Positions 1 to 10,250 of a stretch of 64,000 nt of DNA are shown here, piece after piece. The notes under the pieces were generated by a model. It made no database searches and was not told the DNA's origin. It worked only from the letters and a program-made list of their open reading frames with translations. This DNA is from Cunninghamia lanceolata (taxonomy: Eukaryota > Streptophyta > Pinopsida > Cupressales > Cupressaceae). The DNA lies in NCBI GenBank assembly GCA_027924645.1, contig BSBN01000849.1, positions 10,992,001-11,056,000 on the forward strand, read 5' to 3'. Each line of letters starts with the position of its first letter. Positions within the stretch are counted from its first letter, which is position 1. Position numbers and translations under genes: made by a program.

Positions 1-668
1 TTGGAGAGTTAACTCCATTGACTGGTCTGTTAACAGATTTGATTGATCAGTTAGAAGAATAAATTGTGGAACTGACTGAATTGATTGAGGATTTGACTCA
101 ATTGACAGGTTAGTTAACACTTTTGATTGATTAGTTAACTAACCTCTGATTTGAGAAGAAATAGGCCACGTGGGTGAGGGAAAATAAGGTAATTAAATAT
201 TAAATATATTTAATTACATGTGCAACCTGATGAGGTGGACAAGGTGAGGTGGAAAAGGTGAGGTGTAAAGGTGATGTGGATTTTTGAAATTTAGAACTTA
301 GGATAGAGGAATTTAGATTAATTAAATAATTTATGATTATTTAATTGTGTAGGACATTTAGAAGAATTTTAATTAAATAAATTGAATTTATTTAATTATG
401 GAACAGTGAATCGATTAAATAAATTTAGAATATTTATTTAATTAATAGAAGAATGGAATAAATATTTAGAATATTTATTTAGGATGAATTGTGTCATTTT
501 TAGGCGTATACATTACCTAAAGCAATGTTCAATCAAAAGTCAAAAGTTTGGGAACGAAAAAATATGGGATGCAATTTCTAATTGTGGTAATTTTTTTCTC
601 AAGGGTAAGTGCTTTCTAGGGCTACAAAGATCTTGGCTTAGGATTTTCCCTACACCTCTAGTGGTTAT
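1..668. other. AT-rich flank of element A, no gene recognised
   Basis: The first 170 bases repeat GTTAAC- and GATTGA-rich words. Bases 300-480 hold several TTTAATTA / ATTTATTTAATT inverted words that could form AT-rich hairpins. A 74-codon open frame from 484 runs into the LTR at 669 and matches nothing I recognise. Bases 664-668 (GTTAT) are the left copy of the target-site duplication of the adjoining retrotransposon, so 1-663 was once continuous with the sequence after 10255. Confidence 0.5.
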
Positions 669-3600
669 TGTTGATAACTGTTTTGATGCAATCATAACAA
701 TAAGTTAAAATTCACATAAAATGAACTGAAACTATACTTGAAAGACAAGAAGGAATCATTTGGTGATTCAACTAATCCCAAGTCTACAATGGTTCGGTTG
801 GTCAAGTTCAGTTGGTCAATGTGAAGCTGTAATGTTCAAGGGGCCTTACGTAGTTAAGGTTTATTTTGATGGCTTACTAGACTAAGAATATGCAAAGAGG
901 TCATAGATTTCAACAAGTATTCTGTTCATTTGCATAAAAGTGATACTGGGCTGCAAGTTTTAGATGGTTTTCTTGGATTTTTTTGCAGCTTTCTTCTTTA
1001 TCTGTTTATGAAAACTGTCTACTTATAGCTCTATTATCATGCTTCTTTAAATTTGAGACAATTTCCTCTGGATTTCTACGTTTTCAGCTAAATATTTCAG
1101 ATGGGTTGGGAAAAGTTAGAAAGATCTAAACTATACCTCATTTAATCTACCGAAGGATCTAATTGTTTCTGTTATGCACTATGTAAACACTACAGTAATC
1201 TGATCAAATCCACAGTAAAAACCCTAAATGTAAGTTCTGAGCATTTTCACAAACATACATTTAAAATTGCAAGCTCTCAAAGAAAATATTTCAAAACACA
1301 AAGAAGAGCAGGAGAACACTCAGAAGATAGATGTAGAACTCCAGATTCTATTGTATTAGAAACGAATAGCCATACATGATTTACAATGTAAGAATGACTC
1401 TTAGTTTCATTGATCATACTACAGAGAACTTACAAGCTTTACAGATACAGTAAGGCAGCCAGACATTCCACGCGCACCTTACTGCAGACAAACAGGCGAC
1501 CTCCTTCTACTTCTAAACTATGCCCAGAAAGACTCTACAATTTTGGGAAAATCCTAAAATCCCTGTGTGTAGCCCCTGTTGTAAAGTATTACAGTGTAGA
1601 GAGGCACAATATAAAGACATTCTGATTGTCCCCACTACAGCAAAAACCTAACTGAACCCCTGGTTCAAACCCTTGGTTACAGCAATAAATGCAGGTGAAC
1701 CAGTTCTAAAAAATATCTTTGAGCAGTTGTCAAATCTGGGCTAAATATTGCCCCTTCTGAGAAGTTCCAACAGCTGGGTAATAACTTCTGTCTGTCTTTT
1801 GTGATAATACCTTCAACTGCAACCTTCTTCTTTACTTGAATGGCTTTGACTTTTTGCATTTCATCCTTATCTTCGTGCTCCTGAGATCAGATCTTCTGCC
1901 TCCATGAGGTCACTGTGTTGACTTTCTAGCTGCTTCCTCAACTGCAAGCCTGCAAGACAAGACAAGCAATAAGTTTCACATTTATCACAAAAAATAGCAT
2001 GAAATTAAAATAAGCGTTTAAATCCAGGTGACTGCGTAAGATGGAGAAAATCAGATCCAGAAATCCTCTCAAAACGCGTCAAAAAATGCGTTCAGACTGT
2101 TCAAAGTTCACGAGTCAACCATCGCTGACCGAAAAAATGCCAGAGGTGCCAAAAAAACACTTTAAAACTCCACCGCCTCATTTCCAGCCCATCGGCATGA
2201 TCATCGCTATCGGCGTCAAAAAACATGTTGGTCGATATTTACTTCATCATCATGATATTCGGAAAATATGATGCTCTCCTTCCTGAAGGTTCGGATGATG
2301 TCATCATGATATTTCGCTTCTGTATATCGGAAAAAAGAACAACATCATCATCATCATCATGATGAAGGATAATAGGAGGATATGAATATGATCATGCTGC
2401 CGAGGAAAGGAAGATGATGGTGACGTCATCATGATATTCGGGTTTCATTGAAATGCTAAGGATGACGTCATCGTCATATTCAGTTAAGATCAGGGGGATA
2501 ATTATGATATCGGGTCACCTAAGGAGCATGATCAGGATGATGAATGTAATATGACCCTTTTTGCGGCCAAGGTAACCCTCTCGAAAAATCAGCATGATGA
2601 AGATCATCATCATATTTGCTTTTGTCGAACTTAGAATGAGACATCATCATCATGTTTGGGAAACGGATCGTGCTTGAAAAATATCCTGTTGAAGGAAAAT
2701 GTGATGATGATGATCATCAGGATATTTACTTCTTCGTTTATCAGATCGGGATGACGTCATCATGATATTCGGGGCCTTTGTTAAACTTAAAACATGACGT
2801 CATCATGATACTTCGCCAACCGGATCATGTTTGGGAAAAATCCTGCCGAAGGGAAAATGTGATGATGATGATCATCAGGATATTTGCAAAAGGTTGTATT
2901 TCATCGGTAGGAGGACTTTGCGAAATATCAGGTGGACAAACAAGATCATGATGATCTTGATGATATGAAAGGATAAGAAAATATGATGATGATGATGCTC
3001 TTCATCGAATTATCATGATGACGTAATCATCATATTTCGTTTTCGGAGCACAAGGATAAGTTGAGGTCATCATGATATTCGCGCTAAGGTGATATTTTAA
3101 AATATGATCATGCTGTTTGAGAAATGCAATATCGACTTCTTCTGAATAGATAGGGTGATCATCATGATATTTGCTAACCGGAGATCAGGAGGATATGAAG
3201 ATGATGATCCTCTTTCTCGAATTATCATGATGATGCTTCCAGCACTTAGCGAATTTCAGCAAATGACCCGCGAAAGATCAGGATGATATGAAGTCGTCAT
3301 CATCATAATTCGAACTGCAGCAAATATCATGATGATGACCTTGCGATAGGTTTATAGCATGTGCATGTAAATATGCCGAAGGGGGATCCTTCTAAGTCAG
3401 GGTGATCAGCATGATATTATAAGATCAGGTAATGTTGAAATATCATGATGATGCTCGCGATACAAAAGACCACTTCGACGGGGGAACTTACCTTGACTTA
3501 AAGTTGATGTCATCATGATATTTGCGCTTCAGGATATTATCGGGGGGGGGGGATCAAATATGATGATGATGTCCCTTATACAGCAAAACCAAGTTATAAA

Positions 3601-4110
3601 AAATGACCCTCCTAAAAGAAATCATGATGCTGACGATGCGCCTAAGGCCATTTGACGGGTAAAGGGCACTACCACCTAAGATTGACGTCCGGATATTGCG
3701 ACTGCATGATTTTTATCGGGTGATAGACCAAGATCATGATGATGTTGTCAACATGACTTAGGATATAAAAATATGATGATCCTCCTGCGAATATCAGGTT
3801 TGACCAAAACTTTGACTGTGCATAACTTCCACATATGGACGAATTTTCAAGTGAAGTAAAAGGCAAACCTGCATGAAATTTCAAGGTCTTTCTAAATATG
3901 AGGTCACAGAAATAAAATATGAACTTTGACAAACTGACCTCATGATGATGACTTACCTCATGCAATATCATGATGATGATGCACCTGACCTTCATTTTTA
4001 CCAGACCGCCAGAAAGCAGAAAAACACCAGCAGAAGCAAAAAGCAAAACATCAGCAGGGGTCCCCATTTTGCTAAGGAGCATAATGGGGCGTGTTGTGAA
4101 CATCACAACA
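669..4110 (-). repeat. 3' LTR of element A
   Basis: A 3442-bp LTR, downstream in the element's minus-strand sense. It begins TGTTGAT and ends ATCACAACA on the plus strand. Its sister is 6811-10250, at an offset of 6140-6142 bases, with mostly scattered single-base transitions between the two. About half of it (2230-3990) is filled with CATCATGATATT / GATGATG words. Confidence 0.93.
2230..3990. promoter_or_regulatory. Array of CATCATGATATT / TGACGTCA words in the 3' LTR
   Basis: Over 1.7 kb the word TCATCATGATATT or its complement AATATCATGATGA recurs a dozen or more times (for example near 2250, 2299, 2429, 2757, 3067, 3154, 3322, 3435, 3511, 3965). It is interspersed with GATGATGATGATCATCA palindromes. 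The perfect bZIP/CRE-type palindrome TGACGTCA occurs near 2422, 2464, 2752 and 2794. TGACGTCA is a known core for TGA-class and related plant bZIP factors. A regulatory role here is inference. Confidence 0.5.
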
Positions 4111-4175
4111 ACTAGCAACCAAAACAAAACAATTAAATTCAGAGTGTTCAAGGAAACTAGATGTAATGAACTCAT
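3669..4175 (-). CDS. Open frame crossing the internal / 3' LTR junction
   Basis: From an ATG at 4175 in the internal region a 168-codon frame runs across the LTR boundary (4110) into the LTR. Its first third is hydrophobic, with two plausible membrane segments around residues 10-30 and 45-60. The part inside the LTR stays open in the other LTR as well. It may be chance, because the repeat-word array biases codon content. No homology recognised. Confidence 0.2.
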   Translation of the reverse strand: MSSLHLVSLNTLNLIVLFWLLVVVMFTTRPIMLLSKMGTPADVLLFASAGVFLLSGGLVKMKVRCIIIMILHEVSHHHEVSLSKFIFYFCDLIFRKTLKFHAGLPFTSLENSSICGSYAQSKFWSNLIFAGGSSYFYILSHVDNIIMILVYHPIKIMQSQYPDVNLRW

Positions 4176-4367
4176 AACTTCCAACTATCTTTTCTGCAAA
4201 TTACTATTCAGCTTGAGACTCAAAGTATTCAATAAAGATGAATGAATTTTTATTTTTAGTTTAGTTGTGTGCATGTGATTAATTATCCTCATCTTGAAGA
4301 TCGGTTGAACAAACCAGTGACCGACATTAGCCTACATAGGTGAGGATATTCCCTCATAGCCGACCGG

Positions 4368-4475
4368 ATAGAGCCTTGCTGCCAGCGAGCGTCCATAGCC
4401 CCGGCAAGGTTATCGTTACAATTCTCCTAAGTAGAGCCCCACTGCCAGCGAGCGTCCATAGCCCCGGTAGAGTTA
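4368..4475. other. Twin hairpins with a conserved 24-nt core in element A
   Basis: The same 24-base core, beginning GCCAGCGAGCGTCCATAG, occurs at 4381-4404 and 4444-4467. The first copy is flanked by CCTTGC and GCAAGG, the second by CTAAGTA and TACTTAG, so each core sits in the apex of a different inverted repeat. A smaller TGAGG/CCTCA hairpin precedes them near 4341. The pattern of unlike stems and identical loops suggests a structured RNA or protein-binding element between the ORF and the 3' LTR. Function unknown. Confidence 0.45.
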
Positions 4476-5099
4476 CTTAGATGGCTTAATCTGGATTTTC
4501 AGTATAATCCGCTTTATTTATTTATTTATTTATATTTTTTTTTGTTTTCTAATTTGGAAAGATTTCATAAGATATAGCAATTTGTAACTTCATGATGCAA
4601 GGAGTGGGCACTTGCTGAAATTAAGCTGAGAATTGTAATGGTAGCAAGGGTGACCTCTGATTTTTCACCTAATATCTACACTGGTATGTTCAACAAACCC
4701 AAGGATTTTAGGTGTGTCATCGTGAGAAACCTGCTTCGAATTCTCAATCACATTTATTGAATACAAAACTTCAGAAGATGAACAACTCTCTACATTCATG
4801 ATAGTGACATGTTATGTGTAAATTGCAAATGGTTAACCTGAATATCCTAAATTATATACTGTTTTGAATGGTTGCTAGTTTTGCTCCTTAATACCCTACA
4901 GTAAAATAAAGATCCCTGCTGAGGAGACAACAAACAAACCAAACAAACAGGCTGTACAAACAACACAACAAAAGAAAAAACTGTACAAACAGAAAGAAAC
5001 AAAAGGCAAAAACAAATAGAAGACAAGCTATACAAACAACTAACCTAAAAGAAAACAGCAAAAGAAGAACACAAAAACAAAAACAACTACCCTACCAGA

Positions 5100-6677
5100 C
5101 TATATACAAGCCTCCACAAGGCAACTAGAAACCCAGGAAAAAGACCCAAAAACACCCCTACTTGCATATTTCTTTAGGTTGTGCAGGAGTAACAAGGTAC
5201 TAGTTATGGTCCTCATCATAGCAGATTTATCTTTGAATTCTGAAAAAAATTCTGGTATTCTAGATTCATTGTGTTTGTCAGAATAGCTCTTAATGACTAG
5301 TAACTGAGGCAGCTCATCAGGGTTATGATTAATCCATAAGCATGTCCTATCTCTTGAATTCCCATAATCAAAATAGCATTTATCATTATTTACTAAGGAA
5401 AGGAAAGAGACAACCTGATGTGCCTTTAGCTCTGTGGAACACACTTGTTTATTGATAGCTGGCTCTTCATTTAGCTCTGCGTTTTCATTGCCCAGCTCTA
5501 TATCTAGTCCTTCTTCAAGTTGAAAGAGGAATGACTCTAGATGTATCATTTCTTCATCTTCATCCAGCTTTGTTTCTTCATTCTGGATGTTCAGTTTATC
5601 CTCAAATTTAGCAGACCTCTCAATGTTCTCATTAGTTTCCTGCACATCAGCACTTAAGTAAGTATCTTCATCATCATAATCTGACATACAGAAAGTAATC
5701 ATTTCTAAATCACTTGAGAGTAAAGGTGGGACAACATCTTTTGATTGACAGGAGTACTCCCCTGTTTTATTTTCAACATGGCATGGGGGTGATGTCTGAT
5801 TGTGTACAGCAGCTACATGATCCTCTGTATCCTCTTCTTTCAAGAATTGTTCATCAGATGACTCACATTTGTCATTTAGTGAATAGTCTAATTCTATTGA
5901 CCTGCAACAATCTTGATTTTGATCATTTAATTCAAAGAAGTCAGTCATAACACTAGGATTTACTTTCTTTTCTATGACTTCCTTAGTTTCTACAGTAGGG
6001 ATCTCATCAATTTTAGTGCATTTTAATTCTGCCAATGCTTGTTTACATTTCTTTGCCAAATCATGTTCGTTAAAACTTTTCAGGTCAGACCCAGAGGTTT
6101 CTTCTAGACAAATATTCCGTAGTAGTTCCATATATTTATCAAATGTATCAAGATGAACCTCACCTTCCTTTTCTTTTTCATTAAATATTTTTTGCTTATT
6201 ATCTAGAAAAGGGACATGAGCTGTGATTTCTTCTCTGCATTTTTTAGGATATTTATACTTTTCACTAACTTTAATCACAGCCGGATCCTGACGAAAAGAC
6301 AGATTTTTTTTCTTACCATCACATGATTCCTGCCAAGAAATCTTATTATTCTTTATTCCTAGCATTGGTTCCATCTTTGTATCCTCTGCACATTTGATGA
6401 CCGTTGATGCTGCATCCTTCTGTCGCTCAATAATCTCCTCACTTCCCTGCCAACTTTCAGCCTTATACACATCTGAGAGAGAGATTAGTCCTTTCAAATG
6501 TAAATCTAATCTTGTAAGGAAAGCTAGACAATTAAGCTCACCATGCTCTAAGGACTTATGTATCCTACACCTTCCAAATAAACCATAGTTATATAAATTT
6601 TTGGGATAAAGCTGGTTATTCAAAGCTTTCTGAAATGAAGGAATGTTAACTTGAAAACTGTTCCTATATGAATCCAT
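5100..6677 (-). CDS. Orphan 525-residue ORF inside element A
   Basis: An intact ATG-to-stop frame, the only long ORF of element A, begins about 110 bases after the primer-binding site, where gag normally starts. I see no zinc knuckle, no aspartic protease D-S/T-G motif and no RT or integrase motif. Residues ~1-60 are mixed. Residues ~85-200 are Lys/Glu-rich and probably helical. Residues ~270-400 are strongly acidic with many Asp-Glu runs. The last ~120 residues are more hydrophobic (a Ser-Thr-Leu-Leu-Leu-Leu stretch near 490), with no convincing signal peptide. It could be a highly diverged gag or a captured host sequence. Its intactness in an element with nearly identical LTRs fits recent or ongoing use, but no function can be assigned from sequence alone. 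Confidence 0.6.
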   Translation of the reverse strand: MDSYRNSFQVNIPSFQKALNNQLYPKNLYNYGLFGRCRIHKSLEHGELNCLAFLTRLDLHLKGLISLSDVYKAESWQGSEEIIERQKDAASTVIKCAEDTKMEPMLGIKNNKISWQESCDGKKKNLSFRQDPAVIKVSEKYKYPKKCREEITAHVPFLDNKQKIFNEKEKEGEVHLDTFDKYMELLRNICLEETSGSDLKSFNEHDLAKKCKQALAELKCTKIDEIPTVETKEVIEKKVNPSVMTDFFELNDQNQDCCRSIELDYSLNDKCESSDEQFLKEEDTEDHVAAVHNQTSPPCHVENKTGEYSCQSKDVVPPLLSSDLEMITFCMSDYDDEDTYLSADVQETNENIERSAKFEDKLNIQNEETKLDEDEEMIHLESFLFQLEEGLDIELGNENAELNEEPAINKQVCSTELKAHQVVSFLSLVNNDKCYFDYGNSRDRTCLWINHNPDELPQLLVIKSYSDKHNESRIPEFFSEFKDKSAMMRTITSTLLLLHNLKKYASRGVFGSFSWVSSCLVEACI

Positions 6678-6787
6678 TAAAAATGGGACTCTCTTTCAAC
6701 TTTTCAGGCCTTTGAAATTTTATGAGATCTAACATATCTCAGAATATAACATTTAAACTCAGAAAATTAACCCTAAACCAAATCAGG

Positions 6788-6804
6788 CCCTCCTTCTAGC
6801 GCCA
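6788..6804 (-). other. Candidate primer-binding site of element A
   Basis: On the minus strand, six bases after the LTR end, the sequence reads TGGCGCTAGAAGGAGGG. It starts with TGG (the complement of a tRNA CCA end) and resembles the TGGCGC-type start found after the 5' LTR of many plant Ty3/gypsy Tat-like elements. I cannot name the tRNA with confidence. It fixes the element's orientation. Confidence 0.6.
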
Positions 6805-6810
6805 AAAAAC

Positions 6811-9800
6811 TGTTGATGACTGTTTTGATGCAATCATAACAATAAGTTAAAATTCACATAAAATGAACTGAAACTATACTTGAAAGACAAGAAGGAATCA
6901 TTTGGTGATTCAACTAATCCCAAGTCTACAATGGTTCGGTTGGTCAAGTTCAGTTGGTCAATGTGAAGCTGTAATGTTCAAGGGGCCTTACGTAGTTTAG
7001 GTTTATTTTGATGGCTTACTAGACTAAGAATATGCAAAGAGGTCATAGATTTCAACAAGTATTCTGTTCATTTGCATAAAAGTGATACTGGGCTGCAAGT
7101 TTTAGATGGTTTTCTTGAATTTTTTTGCAGCTTTCTTCTTTATCTGTTTATGAAAACTGTCTACTTATAGCTCTGTTATCATGCTTCTTCAAATTTGAGA
7201 CAATTTCCTCTAGATTTCTACGTTTTCAGCTAAATATTTCAGATGGGTTGGGAAAAGTTAGAAAGATCTAAACTATACCTCATTTAATCTACCGAAGGAT
7301 CTAATTGTTTCTGTTATGCACTATGTAAACACTACAGTAATCTAATCAAATCCACAGTAAAAACCCTAAATGTAAGTTCTGAGCATTTTCACAAACATAC
7401 ATTTAAAATTGCAAGCTCTCAAAGAAAATATTTCAAAACACAAAGAAGAGCAGGAGAACACTCAGAAGATAGATGCAGAACTCCAGATTCTATTGTATTA
7501 GAAACGAATAGCCATACATGATTTACAATGTAAGAATGACTCTTAGTTTCATTGATCATACTACAGAGAACTTACAAGCTTTACAGATACAGTAAGGCAG
7601 CCAGACATTCCACGCGCACCTTACTGCAGACAAACAGGCGACCTCCTTCTACTTCTAAACTATGCCCAGAAAGACTCTACAATTCTGGCAAAATCCTAAA
7701 ATCCCTGTGTGTAGCCCATGTTGTAAAGTATTACAGTGTAGAGAGGCACAATATAAAGACATTCTGATTGTCCTCACTACAGCAAAAACCTAACTGAACC
7801 CCTGGTTCAAACCCTTGGTTACAGCAATAAATGCAGGTGAACCAGTTCTCAAAAATATCTCTGAGCAGTTGTCAAATCTGGGCGAAATATTGCCCCTTCT
7901 GAGAAGTTCCGGCATCTGGGTAATAACTTCTGTCTGTCTTTTGTGATAATACCTTCAGCTGCAACCTTCTTCTTTACTTGAATGGCTTTGACTTTTTGCA
8001 TTTCATCCTTATCTTCTTGCTCCTGAGATTAGATTTTCTGCCTCCATGAGGTCACTGTGTTGACTTTCCAGCTGCTTCCTCAACTGCAAGCCTGCAAGAC
8101 AAGACAAGCAATAAGTTTCACATTTATCACAAAAAACAACATGAAATTAAAATAAGTGTTTAAATCCAGGTGACTGCGCAAGATGGAGAAAATCGGATCC
8201 AGAAATCCTCTCAAAATGCGTCAAAAAATGCGTTCAGACTGTTCAAAGTTCACGGGTCAACCATCGCTGACCGAAAAAATGCCAGAGGCGCCAAAAAAAA
8301 CACTTTAAAACTCCACCGCCTCATTTCCCGCCCATCGGCATGATCATCGCTATCGGCGTCAAAAAACATGTTGGTCGATATTTACTTCATCATCATGATA
8401 TTCGGAAAATATGATGCTCTCCTTCCTGAAGGTCCGGATGATGTCATCATGATATTTCGCTTCTGTATATCGGAAAAAAGAACAACATCATCATCATCAT
8501 CATGATGAAGGATAATAGGAGGATATGAATATGATCATGCTGCCGAGGAAAGGAAGATGATGGTGACGTCATCATGATATTCGGGTTTCATTGAAATGCT
8601 AAGGATGATGTCATCATCATATTCAGTTAAGATCAGGGGGATAATTATGATATCAGGTCACCTAAGGAGCATGATCAGGATGATGAATGTAATATGACCC
8701 TTTTTGCGGCCAAGGTAACCCTCTCGAAAAATCAGCATGATGAAGATCATCATCATATTTGCTTTTGTCGAACTTAGAATGAGACATCATCATCATGTTT
8801 GGGAAACGGATCGTGCTTGAAAAATATCCTGTTGAAGGAAAATGTGATGATGATGATCATCAGGATATTTACTTCTTCATTTATCAGATCGGGATGACGT
8901 CATCATGATATTCAGGGCCTTTGTTAAACTTAAAACATGACGTCATCATGATACTTCGCCAACCGGATCATGTTTGGGAAAAATCCTGCCGAAGGGAAAA
9001 TGTGATGATGATGATCATCAGGATATTTGCAAAAGGTTGTATTTCATCGGCAGGAGGACTTTGCGAAATATCAGGTGGACAAACAAGATCATGATAATCT
9101 TGACGATATGACAGGATAAGAAAATATGATGATGATGATGCTCTTCATCGAATTATCATGATGACGTAATCATCATATTTCGTTTTCGGAGCACAAGGAT
9201 GAGTTGAGGTCATCATGATATTCGCGCTAAGGTGATATTGTAAAATATGATCATGCTGTTTGAGAAATGCAATATCGACTTCTTCTGAATAGATAGGGTG
9301 ATCATCATGATATTCGCTAACCGGAGATCAGGAGGATATGAAGATGATGATCCTCTTTCTCGAATTATCATGATGATGCTTCCAGCACTTAGCGAATTTT
9401 AGCAAATGACCCGCGAAAGATCAGGATGATATGAAGTCGTCATCATCATAATTCGAACTTCAGCAAATATCATGATGATGACCTTGCGATAGGTTTATAG
9501 CATGTGCATGCAAATATGCCGAAGGGGGATCCTTCTAAGTCAGGGTGATCAGCATGATATTATAAGATCAGGTAATGTTGAAATATCATGATGATGCTCG
9601 CGATACAAAAGACCACTTCGACGGGGGAACTTACCTTGACTTAAAGTTGATGTCATCATGATATTTGCGCTTCAGGATATTATCGGGGGGGGTTCAAATA
9701 TGATGATGATGTCCCTTATACAGCAAAACTGAGTTATAAAAAATGACCCTCCTAAAAGAAATCATGATGCTGACGATGCGCCTAAGGCCATTTGACGGGT

Positions 9801-10250
9801 AAAGGGCACTACCACCTAAGATTGACGTCCGGATATTGCGACTGCATGATTTTTATCGGGTGATAGACCAAGATCATGATGATCCTGTCAACATGACTTA
9901 GGATATAAAAATATGATGATCCTCCTGCGAATATCAGGTTTGACCAAAACTTTGACTGTGCATAACTTCCACATATGGACGAATTTTCAAGTGAAGTAAA
10001 AGGCAAACCTGCATGAAATTTCAAAGTCTTTCTAAATATGAGGTCACAGAAATAAAATATGAACTTTGACAAACTAACCTCATGATGATGAGTTACCTCA
10101 TGCAATATCATGATGATGATGCACCTGACCTTCATTTTTACCAGACCGCCAGAAAGCAGAAAAACACCAGCAGAAGCAAAAAGCAAAACATCAGCAGGGG
10201 TCCCCATTTTGCTAAGGAGCATAATGGGGCGTGTTGTGAACATCACAACA
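6811..10250 (-). repeat. 5' LTR of element A
   Basis: A 3440-bp LTR, upstream in the minus-strand sense and directly followed by the candidate primer-binding site. It ends CATCACAACA before the GTTAT duplication. It is nearly identical to 669-4110. One clear length difference is the poly-G run near 9685, shorter than the run near 3541. Confidence 0.93.
8372..10130. promoter_or_regulatory. Same word array in the 5' LTR
   Basis: This is the counterpart of the array in the 3' LTR. The TGACGTCA palindromes near 8564, 8894 and 8936 are kept, and the one matching 2464 has changed to TGATGTCA (a CpG-to-TpG change). In minus-strand sense this LTR is the upstream one, so this copy would be in position to drive transcription. 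Confidence 0.45.

Larger units (their letters stand above)
669..10250 (-). mobile_element. Element A: complete non-autonomous LTR retrotransposon with very long LTRs
   Basis: Two direct repeats of about 3.44 kb (669-4110 and 6811-10250) look roughly 98-99% identical by eye. They flank a 2.7-kb internal region. Each LTR has TGTTG/CAACA ends, and the whole is bracketed by a perfect 5-bp duplication, GTTAT, at 664-668 and 10251-10255. A candidate primer-binding site reading TGGCGCTAGAAGGAGGG on the minus strand lies 6 bases inside the right LTR, so the sense strand is minus. The interior has one intact long ORF (6677-5100) and no protease, RT, RNase H or integrase. Long LTRs and missing pol resemble LARD-type elements. 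No clear polypurine tract adjoins the 3' LTR at 4111, which is odd. Near-identical LTRs imply a recent insertion. Confidence 0.93.

Noticed and set aside
484..708. Possible LINE or zinc-knuckle (DUF4283) remnant upstream of element A
   Set aside because: The reading resembles such proteins only vaguely; no motif could be confirmed on either side of the insertion.
2041..2271. 76-codon plus-strand frame in the element A LTR
   Set aside because: It lies opposite the sense of the element, is partly broken in the other LTR and is made of the CATCAT word array.
2230..3990. CRISPR-like array
   Set aside because: The repeats are short, irregular, partly palindromic and in a plant LTR; there are no regular spacers or cas genes.
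4111..4135. Plus-strand PBS after the left LTR of element A
   Set aside because: The sequence ACTAGCAACC does not begin with TGG and matches no tRNA end, whereas the minus-strand PBS at 6788-6804 does.
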